Of a stretch of 64,000 nucleotides of DNA, positions 27,337 to 35,956 are shown in pieces. Origin of the DNA: Shewanella sp. Isolate13 (lineage in GTDB: Bacteria > Pseudomonadota > Gammaproteobacteria > Enterobacterales > Shewanellaceae); assembly GCF_022398325.1 (NCBI RefSeq), contig NZ_JAKEVD010000006.1:1-64000 (forward strand), in the 5' to 3' direction. Under the pieces are notes generated by a model. The model saw only the letters and a list, made by a program, of their open reading frames with translations, was not told where the DNA came from and did not search any database. How positions within the stretch are numbered: the first letter of the stretch is position 1; each line of letters begins with the position of its first letter. A program made the position numbers and the translations under genes.

Positions 27337-29109
27337 TTATTTGGCACAGCTCTTAACTTCAGAACCACCACGGAAGAACTTAGGATGTCCACCGTTAGCA
27401 GGCGCGTATTCAGCAACCTTGATATTTGGATTCTTCTCGAAGTATTCACGAAGTACCGATGCATCACTACGTTGCGTATCAATGTAGTTCGCGTGAGCGG
27501 TAACAACCGGATAATCATCGCCACCTTTAGCGCTGAAGTTAATCAGTGAGAAGGTGTAATTATCAGCAAGATTGAAATCACGGCCACCTAGAGATGCGAT
27601 CTGTACGATATCTGCAGAAGTCGCGTCAGGGTTGATCTCTATCGCATCACAGGTAACATTCATTTCCATAGGGTAAAGCTGTGGCATTCCGCCGCCCGTC
27701 TTCAACGCTACGTTTGCTAGGTAATCTTGAACTTCCGTACCCGTCATGGTCACAAATGCAACATCATTCGCGAATGGCTGTACTGTGAGTACATCGCGGT
27801 ATGAAATCGTACCTTCCGCAATCGAATCGCGGATACCACCTGAGTTCATCACACCAAAATCAACCGTTGGTTCAAAATTAGCTGTAACCCAATCGGCATA
27901 GGCGCGTGTCAGCAACTGGCCTAAGTTTGTTTGCTCGGCGCGAACAACACCACGATCACCTTCTAGCTTACCGTCAGTGCTTGAAATCGCCACATCGAGT
28001 AATTCTTGGCCAAGATCTTGGTAGTGCTGCAATGCATCAAGTACAAGCTGGTCTTGTTCAATTTCTTCTGTAATGAAAACAAGCTCTTCGTTTTCATTCT
28101 CTTCTTTCAAGTTAATTGGGATCAGCTTATAACTTGAAAGTGATAGTTGTCCGTCAATGTATTCGAAGTCAGCACGGCCAACATACTTACCCCACTCATG
28201 GGCTTGCATGATGAAAGTACCATTCTTTTCATCAGGCTTACATTCATCACCAGGGTTAAAGTCAGCGTAACCATCACCTTCCATACAAACTGGGTTTTGT
28301 GAGTGACCACCGATAATGGCTTGTAACTTACCTTTTGCGACAGACTCAGCTAACTTAACATCGCCAGGTGCTTCTGTACCATGTTCGCCATTAGCATAGT
28401 GACCCATATGAGTAAGTGCGAACACCATATCAACTGTTTCATTAGTTTCGATTTCAGTTAATACTTTTTGAATTTCTTCTTGAGGATCGGTGAAGTGTAG
28501 GCTTGCCACGTTATCTGGGCTAACAACTTTTGGCGTATCAACAGTGGTAAAGCCGATGATAGCAACCTTAAGACCGTTGATTTCAAATACGCGGTAAGGC
28601 TCAAAGTAGCGCTCTTGCGTTGGATCGCCATTTAAGTCTTTCTTGTAGATGTTTGCCGCTAACATTGGGAACTGAGCAATATTAGCTTGCATGTCTAGCA
28701 CTGTTAACGGGTTATCAAACTCGTGGTTACCAACAGCCATCGCGTCATAACCCAGCATACTCATACCGATAAAGTCCGGTACAGCATCCTGCATATCCGA
28801 CTCTGGTACACCAGTATTGATATCACCACCAGATAGCAGGATAGTGTCACCACCAGCGCGTTCTACTTCATCACGAATATTGTCAATAGCTGTTTTACGT
28901 GCAGCCATGCCATATTCACCGTCTTTGTTAGCCCAAAAACGGCCATGGTTATCATTGGTATGAATAACAGTGAAAATGGTACAAGCATCGCCCGCATCGG
29001 CACAAGCTTGTGAGATATACTTATTGTCATCATTGTTATCGCTACCACAAGCTGTTAACGCAGATACAACAGCCGTTGCAACTAGTCCTTTTAGTAAAAT
29101 CTTATTCAT
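27337..29109 (-). CDS. 5'-nucleotidase/UDP-sugar hydrolase family lipoprotein
   Basis: A 590-residue cell-envelope metallophosphoesterase of the UshA/NadN family that dephosphorylates extracellular nucleotides or nucleotide sugars. The N-terminus is a lipoprotein signal peptide (MNKILLKGLVATAVVSALTAC), with the lipobox cysteine at residue 21. Metal-binding motifs follow: HTNDNHGRF, GGDINTG, GNHEFDNPL and FALTHMGHYANGEHG. The C-terminal substrate domain has the MNSGGIRDSI segment typical of 5'-nucleotidases. The lipid anchor suggests outer-membrane attachment. It is monocistronic, with its own terminator. NadN versus UshA cannot be decided from sequence. Confidence 0.9.
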   Translation of the reverse strand: MNKILLKGLVATAVVSALTACGSDNNDDNKYISQACADAGDACTIFTVIHTNDNHGRFWANKDGEYGMAARKTAIDNIRDEVERAGGDTILLSGGDINTGVPESDMQDAVPDFIGMSMLGYDAMAVGNHEFDNPLTVLDMQANIAQFPMLAANIYKKDLNGDPTQERYFEPYRVFEINGLKVAIIGFTTVDTPKVVSPDNVASLHFTDPQEEIQKVLTEIETNETVDMVFALTHMGHYANGEHGTEAPGDVKLAESVAKGKLQAIIGGHSQNPVCMEGDGYADFNPGDECKPDEKNGTFIMQAHEWGKYVGRADFEYIDGQLSLSSYKLIPINLKEENENEELVFITEEIEQDQLVLDALQHYQDLGQELLDVAISSTDGKLEGDRGVVRAEQTNLGQLLTRAYADWVTANFEPTVDFGVMNSGGIRDSIAEGTISYRDVLTVQPFANDVAFVTMTGTEVQDYLANVALKTGGGMPQLYPMEMNVTCDAIEINPDATSADIVQIASLGGRDFNLADNYTFSLINFSAKGGDDYPVVTAHANYIDTQRSDASVLREYFEKNPNIKVAEYAPANGGHPKFFRGGSEVKSCAK

Positions 29110-29484
29110 TACAATCAACCCCTTGATTATTTTTATATTTTATCGATTTAAAATTATCTCGCACAAAATACGACGATTTTTAATCGCGCACCATCTTAGC
29201 AAATCTTGACCATAATTTGTGTCACATTTATTACACATCGTGATCTAAGCGACTCTTTTATAAACAAATTATTAGCGCAACCATTCGCTATATAGAACAA
29301 GGAGGGTTAAATAAAAAGGCAAGCCAAAGGATTAATAGGCTTAGAAAAAGCTAAGCGAAGAATAAAACACGAAAATACATAAAGTTAAAGTTATACCTAG
29401 AATAAATTAATTATCCCGATTACAGAACAGGCAGCAGCAAAAACACCGCCACCAGTTCTGAGCAAAAAACAAGCAAGCAGGATT
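29110..29484. other. 375-bp region upstream of the nucleotidase
   Basis: AT-rich, with no gene that I can support. The first 130 bp should carry the nucleotidase promoter; TGTGT/ACACA-rich sequence near 29217-29245 hints at a CRP-type site, but no copy fits the TGTGA-N6-TCACA spacing. Confidence 0.35.
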
Positions 29485-30165
29485 TTATTTACCGTATGGC
29501 AGCACTGACTGCAGCCAAAGGGAGATATCTTGTAGCTGTTCAGGTAAAACATTGTGCGCCATATTGTAGGTTTTCCATTGTGTATTGAAGCCCGCGTCTT
29601 GAAGCAATTCAAAGGCCATCTGACCAGCATCCACAGGAACCACATCATCTTCAACACCGTGGTGTTGCAAGATTGAGGTGTCACGATTCACACTTGAAAG
29701 CCCCTTAGGCAAGGAATCACCACTTGGCAGATAACAGGATAACGCCATGATCCCCGCCAGTTTGTGTGGCAATCGAAGGCCTGTGTATAGGCTCATCACT
29801 CCACCTTGACTAAAACCTGCTAATACAATGTTTTCTGACGGGATCCCAAGTGCTATTTGTTCTTCAATCAAAGCGATGATCTGTTGCTCACTCTGCTCAA
29901 CACCTTGCTTATCTGCTCGTTCATGCAGATCCATGCTCTTGATATCGTACCAAGCCCGCATGATATAACCGCCGTTAATGGTCACCGCTTGCTCTGGTGC
30001 ATGGGGAAAGATAAAACGGATGCTATGCTCACTACCTAGCCCTAATGCCGGTACAACTGGAGCAAAGCCAGCACCGGAGTCTCCTAGGCCATGAAGCCAG
30101 ATAACGCAGGCCTTAGCGGCGACTGTGGGTTCAATGGTAATACGTTCTAATTGATTGGCAGACAT
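29485..30165 (-). CDS. Alpha/beta-hydrolase carboxylesterase (phospholipase/carboxylesterase family)
   Basis: A 226-residue cytoplasmic esterase of the carboxylesterase 2/acyl-protein thioesterase-like family. The nucleophile elbow is GFSQGGVMS. The aspartate-histidine part of the triad is in GVEDDVVPVDAG and TYNMAHNVLPEQ. The oxyanion region is IWLHGLGDSGAGF, a family hallmark. No signal peptide is present. The ATG follows AAAGGA at good spacing. Physiological substrate is unknown. Confidence 0.9.
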   Translation of the reverse strand: MSANQLERITIEPTVAAKACVIWLHGLGDSGAGFAPVVPALGLGSEHSIRFIFPHAPEQAVTINGGYIMRAWYDIKSMDLHERADKQGVEQSEQQIIALIEEQIALGIPSENIVLAGFSQGGVMSLYTGLRLPHKLAGIMALSCYLPSGDSLPKGLSSVNRDTSILQHHGVEDDVVPVDAGQMAFELLQDAGFNTQWKTYNMAHNVLPEQLQDISLWLQSVLPYGK

Positions 30166-30276
30166 ATGGTTCCTTTCTTCTTAGTATGGTCGCAAAAGCA
30201 AAATAATAGCTAAGCGATAATGCGTACTGGGTATCGAAGCTGTAAAAGATATATTAGCGAAGGTTACACTCGCTAG

Positions 30277-30495
30277 TTACGCAATGCCGAGCTCGTCTTT
30301 GATCTCTTGTAGTTGCTCATTTGAGTCGAGCTTAATGTTCCAGCGCACCGCGCCAGCATCGGCTACGAGCATCAGCGCATCTTGATGCAATTTTATATCG
30401 TCAACCATGGCATAGAGCTGGCAGCCATTGTCCAGTCGCACCTGAACTTCAAATGGCGAGAGAATGAGTTTTCCCGCGGAAAATTGAATAATCAT
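30277..30495 (-). CDS. Small uncharacterised protein, DUF3389-like
   Basis: A 72-residue protein resembling the DUF3389 family of Shewanella and Vibrio: MIIQFSAGKLILSPFEVQVRL, then DNGCQLYAMVDDIKL and a C-terminal EQLQEIKDELGIA. The assignment is from memory of the family pattern and is tentative. No signal peptide or membrane segment is present. It sits downstream of the SlyD-like gene but is separated from it by a terminator at 30522, so it likely has its own promoter. Confidence 0.75.
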   Translation of the reverse strand: MIIQFSAGKLILSPFEVQVRLDNGCQLYAMVDDIKLHQDALMLVADAGAVRWNIKLDSNEQLQEIKDELGIA

Positions 30496-30521
30496 AATGA
30501 ACCATCTTCTTTAACAATCAC

Positions 30522-30544
30522 AAAAAAGCCCAACACTGTTGGGC
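30522..30544 (-). terminator. Terminator of the SlyD-like gene
   Basis: On the minus strand GCCCAACAGTGTTGGGC is followed by TTTTTTG. It lies just after the SlyD-like stop. Confidence 0.88.
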
Positions 30545-30567
30545 CTCAATCCACCGACTTAATCCAC

Positions 30568-31050
30568 TTAGTGTTGGTGTCCGCCTTTACCATGGGCATG
30601 ACCATGTGCAATCTCTTCGCTGGTCGCATCACGCACGTCCATGACTTCCAAATCGAAAGTTAACTCACGGCCCGCAAGCGGATGATTGATATCAACAGTC
30701 GCCATGAACTTACCGACTTTTAAAATAGTCACTTGGCGCTGACCTTGATCTGTGTTGATCAATGCACGCATGCCTGGCTTCCAGACACTTGCACCTTGCA
30801 GATGCTTTACAGAAACACGCTGCTCGCAATCTTCGTTACGCTCGCCATAAGTTTCGCTCGCAGGCAGAGTCACCGAAAACTTAGCCCCGACCTCTTTGCC
30901 TGTTAGCGCATCTTCAACGCCTGGCATCATGTTGTCATGGCCGTGAAGGTAAGCAATCGGGTCTAAACCTTCGTTGGTTTCTAATACTTCACCCTGCTCA
31001 TCGCGTAGTGTGTAGTTAAACTGCACAACTGAATCGTCTTTAATACTCAT
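30568..31050 (-). CDS. FKBP-type peptidyl-prolyl isomerase, SlyD-like
   Basis: A 160-residue cytoplasmic prolyl isomerase/chaperone. The FKBP core carries an inserted-flap domain, as in SlyD: VVQFNYTLRDEQGEVLETN at the start, YLHGHDNMMPGVEDAL, and the NHPLAGRELTFDLEVMDVR end. The C-terminus has a short His-containing tail (HGHAHGKGGHQH), a reduced form of the metal-binding tail of E. coli SlyD, so nickel or zinc binding is plausible. The annotated ATG gives MSIKDDSVV; an upstream start five codons earlier is less likely. It may be the FkpB/SlyD paralogue found in Shewanella. Confidence 0.9.
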   Translation of the reverse strand: MSIKDDSVVQFNYTLRDEQGEVLETNEGLDPIAYLHGHDNMMPGVEDALTGKEVGAKFSVTLPASETYGERNEDCEQRVSVKHLQGASVWKPGMRALINTDQGQRQVTILKVGKFMATVDINHPLAGRELTFDLEVMDVRDATSEEIAHGHAHGKGGHQH

Positions 31051-31171
31051 GGTATTCCTTAACACTGTTAGCTCAAATTTAATGGCCGCAGCTTAGCAAA
31101 ACTGACTAGAAGCCTCTAGTTTTATCTGCTGTTATGCCTTTACCCTAAAGGGCTTTGGAGTCGTTATAGGT

Positions 31172-32035
31172 TCAATGCCTCGCACCTGGCACAATAGCGA
31201 TATGTTCAATCTGTTGCAGTACCTCTGTGTTCGCCAACGCAAGCTGGCAAACGCCTGAGGTGATCTGGTGTTTAGTTGAACAGTCAACACTCCACTGGCG
31301 CAACAGGTACCCCGCTAAAGCCGCTCTTGAGGTTAATGTTAGCTGCTTATCTTGCATTTGATAGTCCAGCTCAATCGCCTCGGGATGAGTCAATGATGGG
31401 TGAGGAACGAGTACTAGCTGTACCTCTTTATGCCACATTAAATCATTCTCGCTATGCTCGTTGTCGTTGATCTCAGCGCAGATAAGCTCAATGGACTTAA
31501 TACGTGTTGCAACGAAGTCACTAAAGACCCCATTAACCCTGTCATAGGCTCTTACATGCCAGCGTTGGCCATTATTCACCAACGCATGGGGAACGATTTC
31601 GCGGATTTTCTCCCCAGAGGAGACCGACACATAGGCCACCTTGACCGCCTCCTTATCTTGGATGGCTCGCATCAGTGCTGCAACGACTGAGGTGTGGGGA
31701 TGAATGAGTTGCACCGCATCTATGCATACCCTGCTGGGCTGTACGGGATGAGAAAGACCGTCACCGAATCCTTTCGCTAATCCGTGCAGAATGGCTTGCG
31801 GCTCATGGTCAAATAGCGGGGTGAACTCACCGAGACGGTGGTAGCTCTTAGTTTGATGCACCAGGCGCATGTTATCTGGCGCTAAAGCGTTGTAGCTTTG
31901 AAGATCTCGGGTTGCAGCCGCGAGTCCTGTGGCAAACTTCTTAATCAAGTCTTGACGGGAGACTTGGCCAAAATACTGCAAACTAAAGTCGATAAAAGCT
32001 AAACGTTGCCGCTGTGCGTGCGTTAAATCATCCAT
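31172..32035 (-). CDS. WYL-domain transcriptional regulator
   Basis: A 287-residue regulator with an N-terminal winged helix (about residues 5-65, AQRQRLAFIDFSLQYFGQVSRQ). A central WYL domain (about 120-200) carries the ligand-binding segment IVPHALVNNGQRWHVRAYDR, where WYL is replaced by WHV. The C-terminal region is the WCX-type extension (LLRQWSVD). WYL proteins often respond to DNA damage or nucleic-acid ligands, but no partner gene is adjacent here. The ATG at 32035 follows GGGGAA; an upstream TTG adds five residues. Confidence 0.88.
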   Translation of the reverse strand: MDDLTHAQRQRLAFIDFSLQYFGQVSRQDLIKKFATGLAAATRDLQSYNALAPDNMRLVHQTKSYHRLGEFTPLFDHEPQAILHGLAKGFGDGLSHPVQPSRVCIDAVQLIHPHTSVVAALMRAIQDKEAVKVAYVSVSSGEKIREIVPHALVNNGQRWHVRAYDRVNGVFSDFVATRIKSIELICAEINDNEHSENDLMWHKEVQLVLVPHPSLTHPEAIELDYQMQDKQLTLTSRAALAGYLLRQWSVDCSTKHQITSGVCQLALANTEVLQQIEHIAIVPGARH

Positions 32036-32127
32036 AATATTCCCCAACAAAATTTTATGGATGCTAATCTAAGCGACAATGAATAAGGGTGCAATCGTTT
32101 TGATTACACCCCTAGCATTTTGCAACT

Positions 32128-33315
32128 CTATTTAACTTTCAATGCGTTAAACGTAGCCTCGTCGGGATAGCCATCGGCAACTAATCCTTGGCTCTTTTGG
32201 TAGGCTCTCAGCCCTTTCAATGATTTCGCCCCTAAAATACCATCGGGCTTGCCGACATCATAACCTAGGGTATTTAATTGGCTTTGTAACTCTTTCACAC
32301 GAGCGCGGCTAAGATTTGGCATCTTAGGCGGCGTCACGTTAAGTGCTACGCCGCCATTAATCCTGTCGGCAAGATGGCCGACAGCAATGGCGTAAAAGGT
32401 TGAGCGGTTCCAGCGCATGATCACATCAAAATTGTCATAGCCTAAGAATGCGGGCCCGGTATGCCCCGATGGTAGATACAGTGCAGCCTGCATATCTGGC
32501 GTACTTAATGGAGAACCATTAGCCTGAGTGATCCCAAGTTCCGCCCAACGAGCCAGTGGCTGCGCTTCGGCCTTACCTAGGTGAGCATAAGAGAAGTTTG
32601 CCGGTAGTGTCACTTCTCGTCCCCAACGCTCGTTGCGCTTCCAGCCAAGGTTTTGTAAAAAGTTCGCCGCAGAGGTTAACGCATCTTCAGTACTGTTCCA
32701 CAGGTCGGCTTTACCATCTCCATCGCCGTCAATGGCGTATTTTGCATAGGCCGATGGCATAAATTGAGTGTGCCCCATTGCACCAGCCCAAGAGCCGACC
32801 ATATCGGTTTCGGTAAAGTTATAACGCTCTTTAAGCTTTAATGCCTGCATTAACTCAGTTGTGAAATAGCGACTTCGTCTTGGATCGCAAGCAAGGGTCG
32901 CCAAGGAGTCTAACACCGACATCTTGCCCTTGTAGGATCCAAAGTTAGTTTCTAGTCCCCAGAACGCTAACAGGTACTGAGGCGGAACCCCATACTCCTT
33001 TGCCAATTTTTGTAATAGCACTTTATGCTCGCGGTAGAGCTTACGCCCCTGCTCCACTCGCCAGTCGGTGACACGTTTGCTGAAGTAATTCTCAAAAGAG
33101 CTACTAAATTCCGGTTGCTTTTGATCTAGCTCTATCACTCTTGGCACATATTTCACGTTTGCCAAGGTTTGCTCGATAGTTTGCTGAGATAAACCCTCAG
33201 ATTTAGCCGTCTGTTGTAGACTGGCCACACAACTAGCCCAATTAGGCTGCTCCACCGCGTAAGCAGCAGAGGTCGAAAGAAGAAGCGCTGTAGCCAGGGG
33301 GATTGATTTTAACAA
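32128..33315 (-). CDS. Lytic murein transglycosylase, MltB family, with peptidoglycan-binding domain
   Basis: A 395-residue periplasmic lytic transglycosylase. A signal peptide (ends SAAYA) precedes the SLT-3 catalytic domain, with the catalytic glutamate in FWGLETNFGSYKG and the GSWAGAMGHTQFMPSAYAKYA substrate groove motif. The C-terminus (about 335-395) is a PG_binding_1 domain (LQSQLNTLGYDVGKPDGILG). The start appears to be TTG, 7 nt after GGGAG. No lipobox is visible, so it is likely soluble, unlike E. coli MltB. Confidence 0.92.
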   Translation of the reverse strand: MLKSIPLATALLLSTSAAYAVEQPNWASCVASLQQTAKSEGLSQQTIEQTLANVKYVPRVIELDQKQPEFSSSFENYFSKRVTDWRVEQGRKLYREHKVLLQKLAKEYGVPPQYLLAFWGLETNFGSYKGKMSVLDSLATLACDPRRSRYFTTELMQALKLKERYNFTETDMVGSWAGAMGHTQFMPSAYAKYAIDGDGDGKADLWNSTEDALTSAANFLQNLGWKRNERWGREVTLPANFSYAHLGKAEAQPLARWAELGITQANGSPLSTPDMQAALYLPSGHTGPAFLGYDNFDVIMRWNRSTFYAIAVGHLADRINGGVALNVTPPKMPNLSRARVKELQSQLNTLGYDVGKPDGILGAKSLKGLRAYQKSQGLVADGYPDEATFNALKVK

Positions 33316-33679
33316 TTGAAGACTCCCAAAATGAATGACTGTAACGTATAAAATGACTCTGTTTGATTAAACTTTCCTTAAACACACTTAATCTCACCTA
33401 AACCTTGAGTATTGTTTAATCAAACCTTTGTAAAATATCATACTATGTTCGCTGCATAATATAGACTAAATTCACTTAAATTTTACGACCAAATGATGTT
33501 TGTGTTGCAAGTGCTCAGTTTGCAAACGAATGTCGCTGGATTATCCTGCTTTTATCCACTATCAACTTAGATATATACCTTAAATAACTTGCTAAAATCC
33601 GACGCCAACTGCAGACTATTACTCATTAAAGCTCGTCTTTCGATAGCTAATCGATATCTAACCAAACAAGAGATTAATC
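33316..33679. other. 364-bp divergent intergenic region
   Basis: Lies between the MltB-like gene and the DUF2750 gene, transcribed away from each other. It contains a perfect 12-bp inverted repeat (33361-33372 and 33414-33425), listed separately. Otherwise AT-rich with no ORF that I can support. Confidence 0.5.
33361..33425. repeat. Perfect 12-bp inverted repeat, 41 bp apart
   Basis: GTTTGATTAAAC at 33361-33372 and its exact complement GTTTAATCAAAC at 33414-33425. Each arm is itself partly symmetric (GTTT-N4-AAAC), which fits a pair of binding sites for a dimeric regulator upstream of the MltB-like gene. Confidence 0.6.
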
Positions 33680-34039
33680 ATGACTGAAGTGACTCCTGCA
33701 TTAGAAAGTTTCATCAACAACGTAAAACTATCCCAAGTTGTTTGGGGTCTTCAAGATGAGACAGGTGAAGGCTGGGTTGTCTGCGACTCTTCTGAATATG
33801 AAGCCACAGACGTGATGCCTTTATGGTCAGAAGAAGCGCAAGCTAAAAGCCACTGTACCGACGAATGGAAAGACTACAAAGCTGTCGCGATCACTCTTGA
33901 AGAGTTTCTAGAGTTCTGGGTTAGCGACCTTAACGATGACGGCGTACTGATTGGCGTAGATTGGATTGCCGATCAAGATTGCCAAGAAGTCGACCCTATC
34001 GTTCTAGCCACATCGCTTGTGGACATTGAAAAAGAGTAA
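33680..34039 (+). CDS. DUF2750-family protein
   Basis: A 119-residue acidic cytoplasmic protein matching the DUF2750 pattern: VVWGLQDETGEGWVV, YEATDVMPLWSEEAQAKSH and FWVSDLNDDGVLIGVDW. Function is unknown for the family. A ribosome site (AAGAG) precedes the ATG. A strong terminator follows at 34068, so it appears to be a single-gene transcript. Confidence 0.85.
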   Translation: MTEVTPALESFINNVKLSQVVWGLQDETGEGWVVCDSSEYEATDVMPLWSEEAQAKSHCTDEWKDYKAVAITLEEFLEFWVSDLNDDGVLIGVDWIADQDCQEVDPIVLATSLVDIEKE

Positions 34040-34067
34040 ACCCTAGTCTTAAAATGATGAAACTGCC

Positions 34068-34104
34068 AAAGCGCACAATCTAATCCGTTGTGCGCTTTGT
34101 TTTT
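34068..34104 (+). terminator. Terminator of the DUF2750 gene
   Basis: An 11-bp stem (AAAGCGCACAA and its complement) with a 9-nt loop, followed by GTTTTTA. It ends only 20 bp before the start of the next gene. Confidence 0.88.
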
Positions 34105-34123
34105 ATAAAAAGGAAACGTTTCA

Positions 34124-34768
34124 GTGCAGGATTTAGCCCCCTTAATCGATATCCCCTTTGACCGCAGGCATAGTTGCTGGTTTTGCGGCGAGCCTAGCAA
34201 TCAGCAGTGGAGTTATCTAAAAGAAACCTACACTCCTCACCCCTCTTTAACGGTCCCCTGCTGCGGTGAATGCTTAAGACTCGCCAAACAGCATAAGCTG
34301 ACCTCGATTTGGGACTGTAAAATGGCGGTCAAAGATGAGCTAATGCGGATCTACGAGAAACACCTTGCCATCGGTGTGAATTGGACCAAGCAGGAGCTAG
34401 AGGAATCTGAGTTCGAGGACAAGGTCTTCGGTGGCTTTAAGAAAAGCGGCTGGATGATGTATGAGATCGCACGAGATAGAGTTAACTATAGCGGCTGGCC
34501 TCTGAGTCTTAACGGTGTTGTCATCGACGATTATGGCTATGACGCCTCATTTAGCTTCGATGGCGTGAGTTATCGTTCGGTCAGCCAGGCTATAGCGTTT
34601 TATGGCAAGCAATTTACCCTCGACAAACGCTTTCTAGAAGATGTTATCGCTATTGTGGGTAAAGACAGGTTTGGCTTTGCGGTGCGTATCGCCCAGATCA
34701 ATATTGCTGCAGTGCCTGAATTAAAAAAGCAGGTATTACGAGAGTTAAGAGAAGAGCACGCAGAATAA
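34124..34768 (+). CDS. Uncharacterised protein with an N-terminal four-cysteine zinc-ribbon-like module
   Basis: A 214-residue protein that I do not recognise. The N-terminus has CWFCGEPSN and VPCCGECLRLA, two cysteine pairs about 30 residues apart, which suggests a zinc knuckle or treble-clef-like fold. The remainder is soluble with several aromatic-rich segments (KSGWMMYEIARDRVNYSGW) and a charged C-terminus. The start is GTG after AAAGGAAA. A terminator lies between it and the upstream gene, so either it is expressed by read-through or a promoter overlaps that terminator. No function is proposed. Confidence 0.85.
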   Translation: MQDLAPLIDIPFDRRHSCWFCGEPSNQQWSYLKETYTPHPSLTVPCCGECLRLAKQHKLTSIWDCKMAVKDELMRIYEKHLAIGVNWTKQELEESEFEDKVFGGFKKSGWMMYEIARDRVNYSGWPLSLNGVVIDDYGYDASFSFDGVSYRSVSQAIAFYGKQFTLDKRFLEDVIAIVGKDRFGFAVRIAQINIAAVPELKKQVLRELREEHAE

Positions 34769-34812
34769 CTTAGCTCTAAATGAGTTTGCGACTCTTCCTT
34801 TGCAGAGCTTAG

Positions 34813-35757
34813 CTAAACAGCTAAGCTCTCTCTTAATCTGTCCTGCACCACCTCTACCAACAGATCCGGCTGAAACTTAGAGATAAAGCGATCGCAGCCG
34901 ACTTTTTCGACCATGGCATTATTGAAACTACCACTGAGGGAGGTATTTAAGGTAATAAACAAGTCTGCCATGCGTTTGTCACTGCGTACCTCATGGGTAA
35001 GCTTGTAACCGTCCATCTCAGGCATCTCGGCATCGGTGATCAGCATTAAAATATGATCGGTTATCACTTTACCCTCATCGCACCAGCGCTTTAAAAGGTT
35101 CAGTGCGACTAAGCCATCTGTCGCCTCAATCACCTCTAAACCTAATTGCTCGAGCGTTTCGCGCACTTGTCGCCGCGCGGTTGCCGAGTCATCGACAATT
35201 AATACTCGACGACCATGCATCTGAGGTAAAAGACGCTCATCGAGGACCCCCTCTGACAGCTTAATGTCGTAATGAATGATCTCAGCAAGTACCTTCTCCA
35301 CATCGATAATAGAAACCAGTTCTTGCTTATCTTGATATTCGATACGTGTTATTGCGGTTAAGTAGTTATCTCGGCCTACCGTTTTCGGTGGCGGCATGAT
35401 ATCGCCCCAGGTCAGGTTAACGATATGCTCAACCTTATCAACCAAGAACCCCTGAACTGAACGGTTATACTCGGTAATGATAAGATTACTTTCAGGCTGA
35501 ATAACGGACTGTCTAAAACCTATCGCCTTTCTCAGATCGATAACGGGTATAGACATTCCACGCAGGTTTGCGACTCCGATGATACTGTTATGGCTGCCCG
35601 GCATAGCACTTAATTTAGGAACTTTAACCACCTCTTTCACTTTAAAAACGTTAATCGCGAAGAGCTGAGTGACACTGATCCGAAACAGCAATAGCTCAAG
35701 TCGGTTTTCACCAACGAGCTTAGTACGTTGATCGACACTTGCCAGCATTTGAGTCAT
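34813..35757 (-). CDS. cheV: Chemotaxis coupling protein CheV
   Basis: A 314-residue CheW-receiver fusion that couples chemoreceptors to CheA. The CheW domain (about 15-165) has the core LRGMSIPVIDLRKAIGF. The receiver domain (about 180-305) starts RRVLIVDDSATARRQV, with the phospho-acceptor aspartate in MLITDAEMPEMDGYKL. Some Shewanella carry several CheV paralogues; this one stands alone, without other chemotaxis genes nearby. A GAGCTTAGC inverted repeat overlaps its stop codon but lacks a T run. Confidence 0.94.
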   Translation of the reverse strand: MTQMLASVDQRTKLVGENRLELLLFRISVTQLFAINVFKVKEVVKVPKLSAMPGSHNSIIGVANLRGMSIPVIDLRKAIGFRQSVIQPESNLIITEYNRSVQGFLVDKVEHIVNLTWGDIMPPPKTVGRDNYLTAITRIEYQDKQELVSIIDVEKVLAEIIHYDIKLSEGVLDERLLPQMHGRRVLIVDDSATARRQVRETLEQLGLEVIEATDGLVALNLLKRWCDEGKVITDHILMLITDAEMPEMDGYKLTHEVRSDKRMADLFITLNTSLSGSFNNAMVEKVGCDRFISKFQPDLLVEVVQDRLRESLAV

Positions 35758-35898
35758 TACAGTCCCTTAGTTTTTATCATTTTTATCCGATTATAAAGAA
35801 TTTCCCTTAGAAATCATTTATCCACGCCACAATTCGGCTATTTTATTAAACCTTGATAACTTGCCAACAATACAAAAATCGGTAGCTGAATCATAAAC

Positions 35899-35926
35899 TG
35901 ATCATTACTTGTACTACAGACGTATA
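35899..35926 (+). promoter_or_regulatory. ECF-type promoter upstream of the LON-domain gene
   Basis: TGATCA (35899-35904), a 16-bp spacer, and CGTATA (35921-35926). The same layout with the same spacing occurs before the downstream sigma-factor gene. It resembles promoters used by RpoE-ChrR (ECF11) sigma factors, which use a TGATC -35 and a CGTA-containing -10. The start would fall near 35933, 24 nt before the LON-domain ATG. Confidence 0.7.
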
Positions 35927-35956
35927 GCAAAACAGGCCACAACTGCAGTGATTATT

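Noticed and set aside
27265-27549. 94-codon plus-strand ORF
   Set aside because: It lies antisense to the 5'-nucleotidase gene and looks like a shadow of its codons.
29217-29245. CRP site upstream of the 5'-nucleotidase
   Set aside because: TGTGT and ACACA-type half-sites occur but not with the 6-bp spacing of a CRP site.
34804-34829. GAGCTTAGC...GCTAAGCTC dyad as the cheV terminator
   Set aside because: It overlaps the cheV stop and has no T run on either strand.
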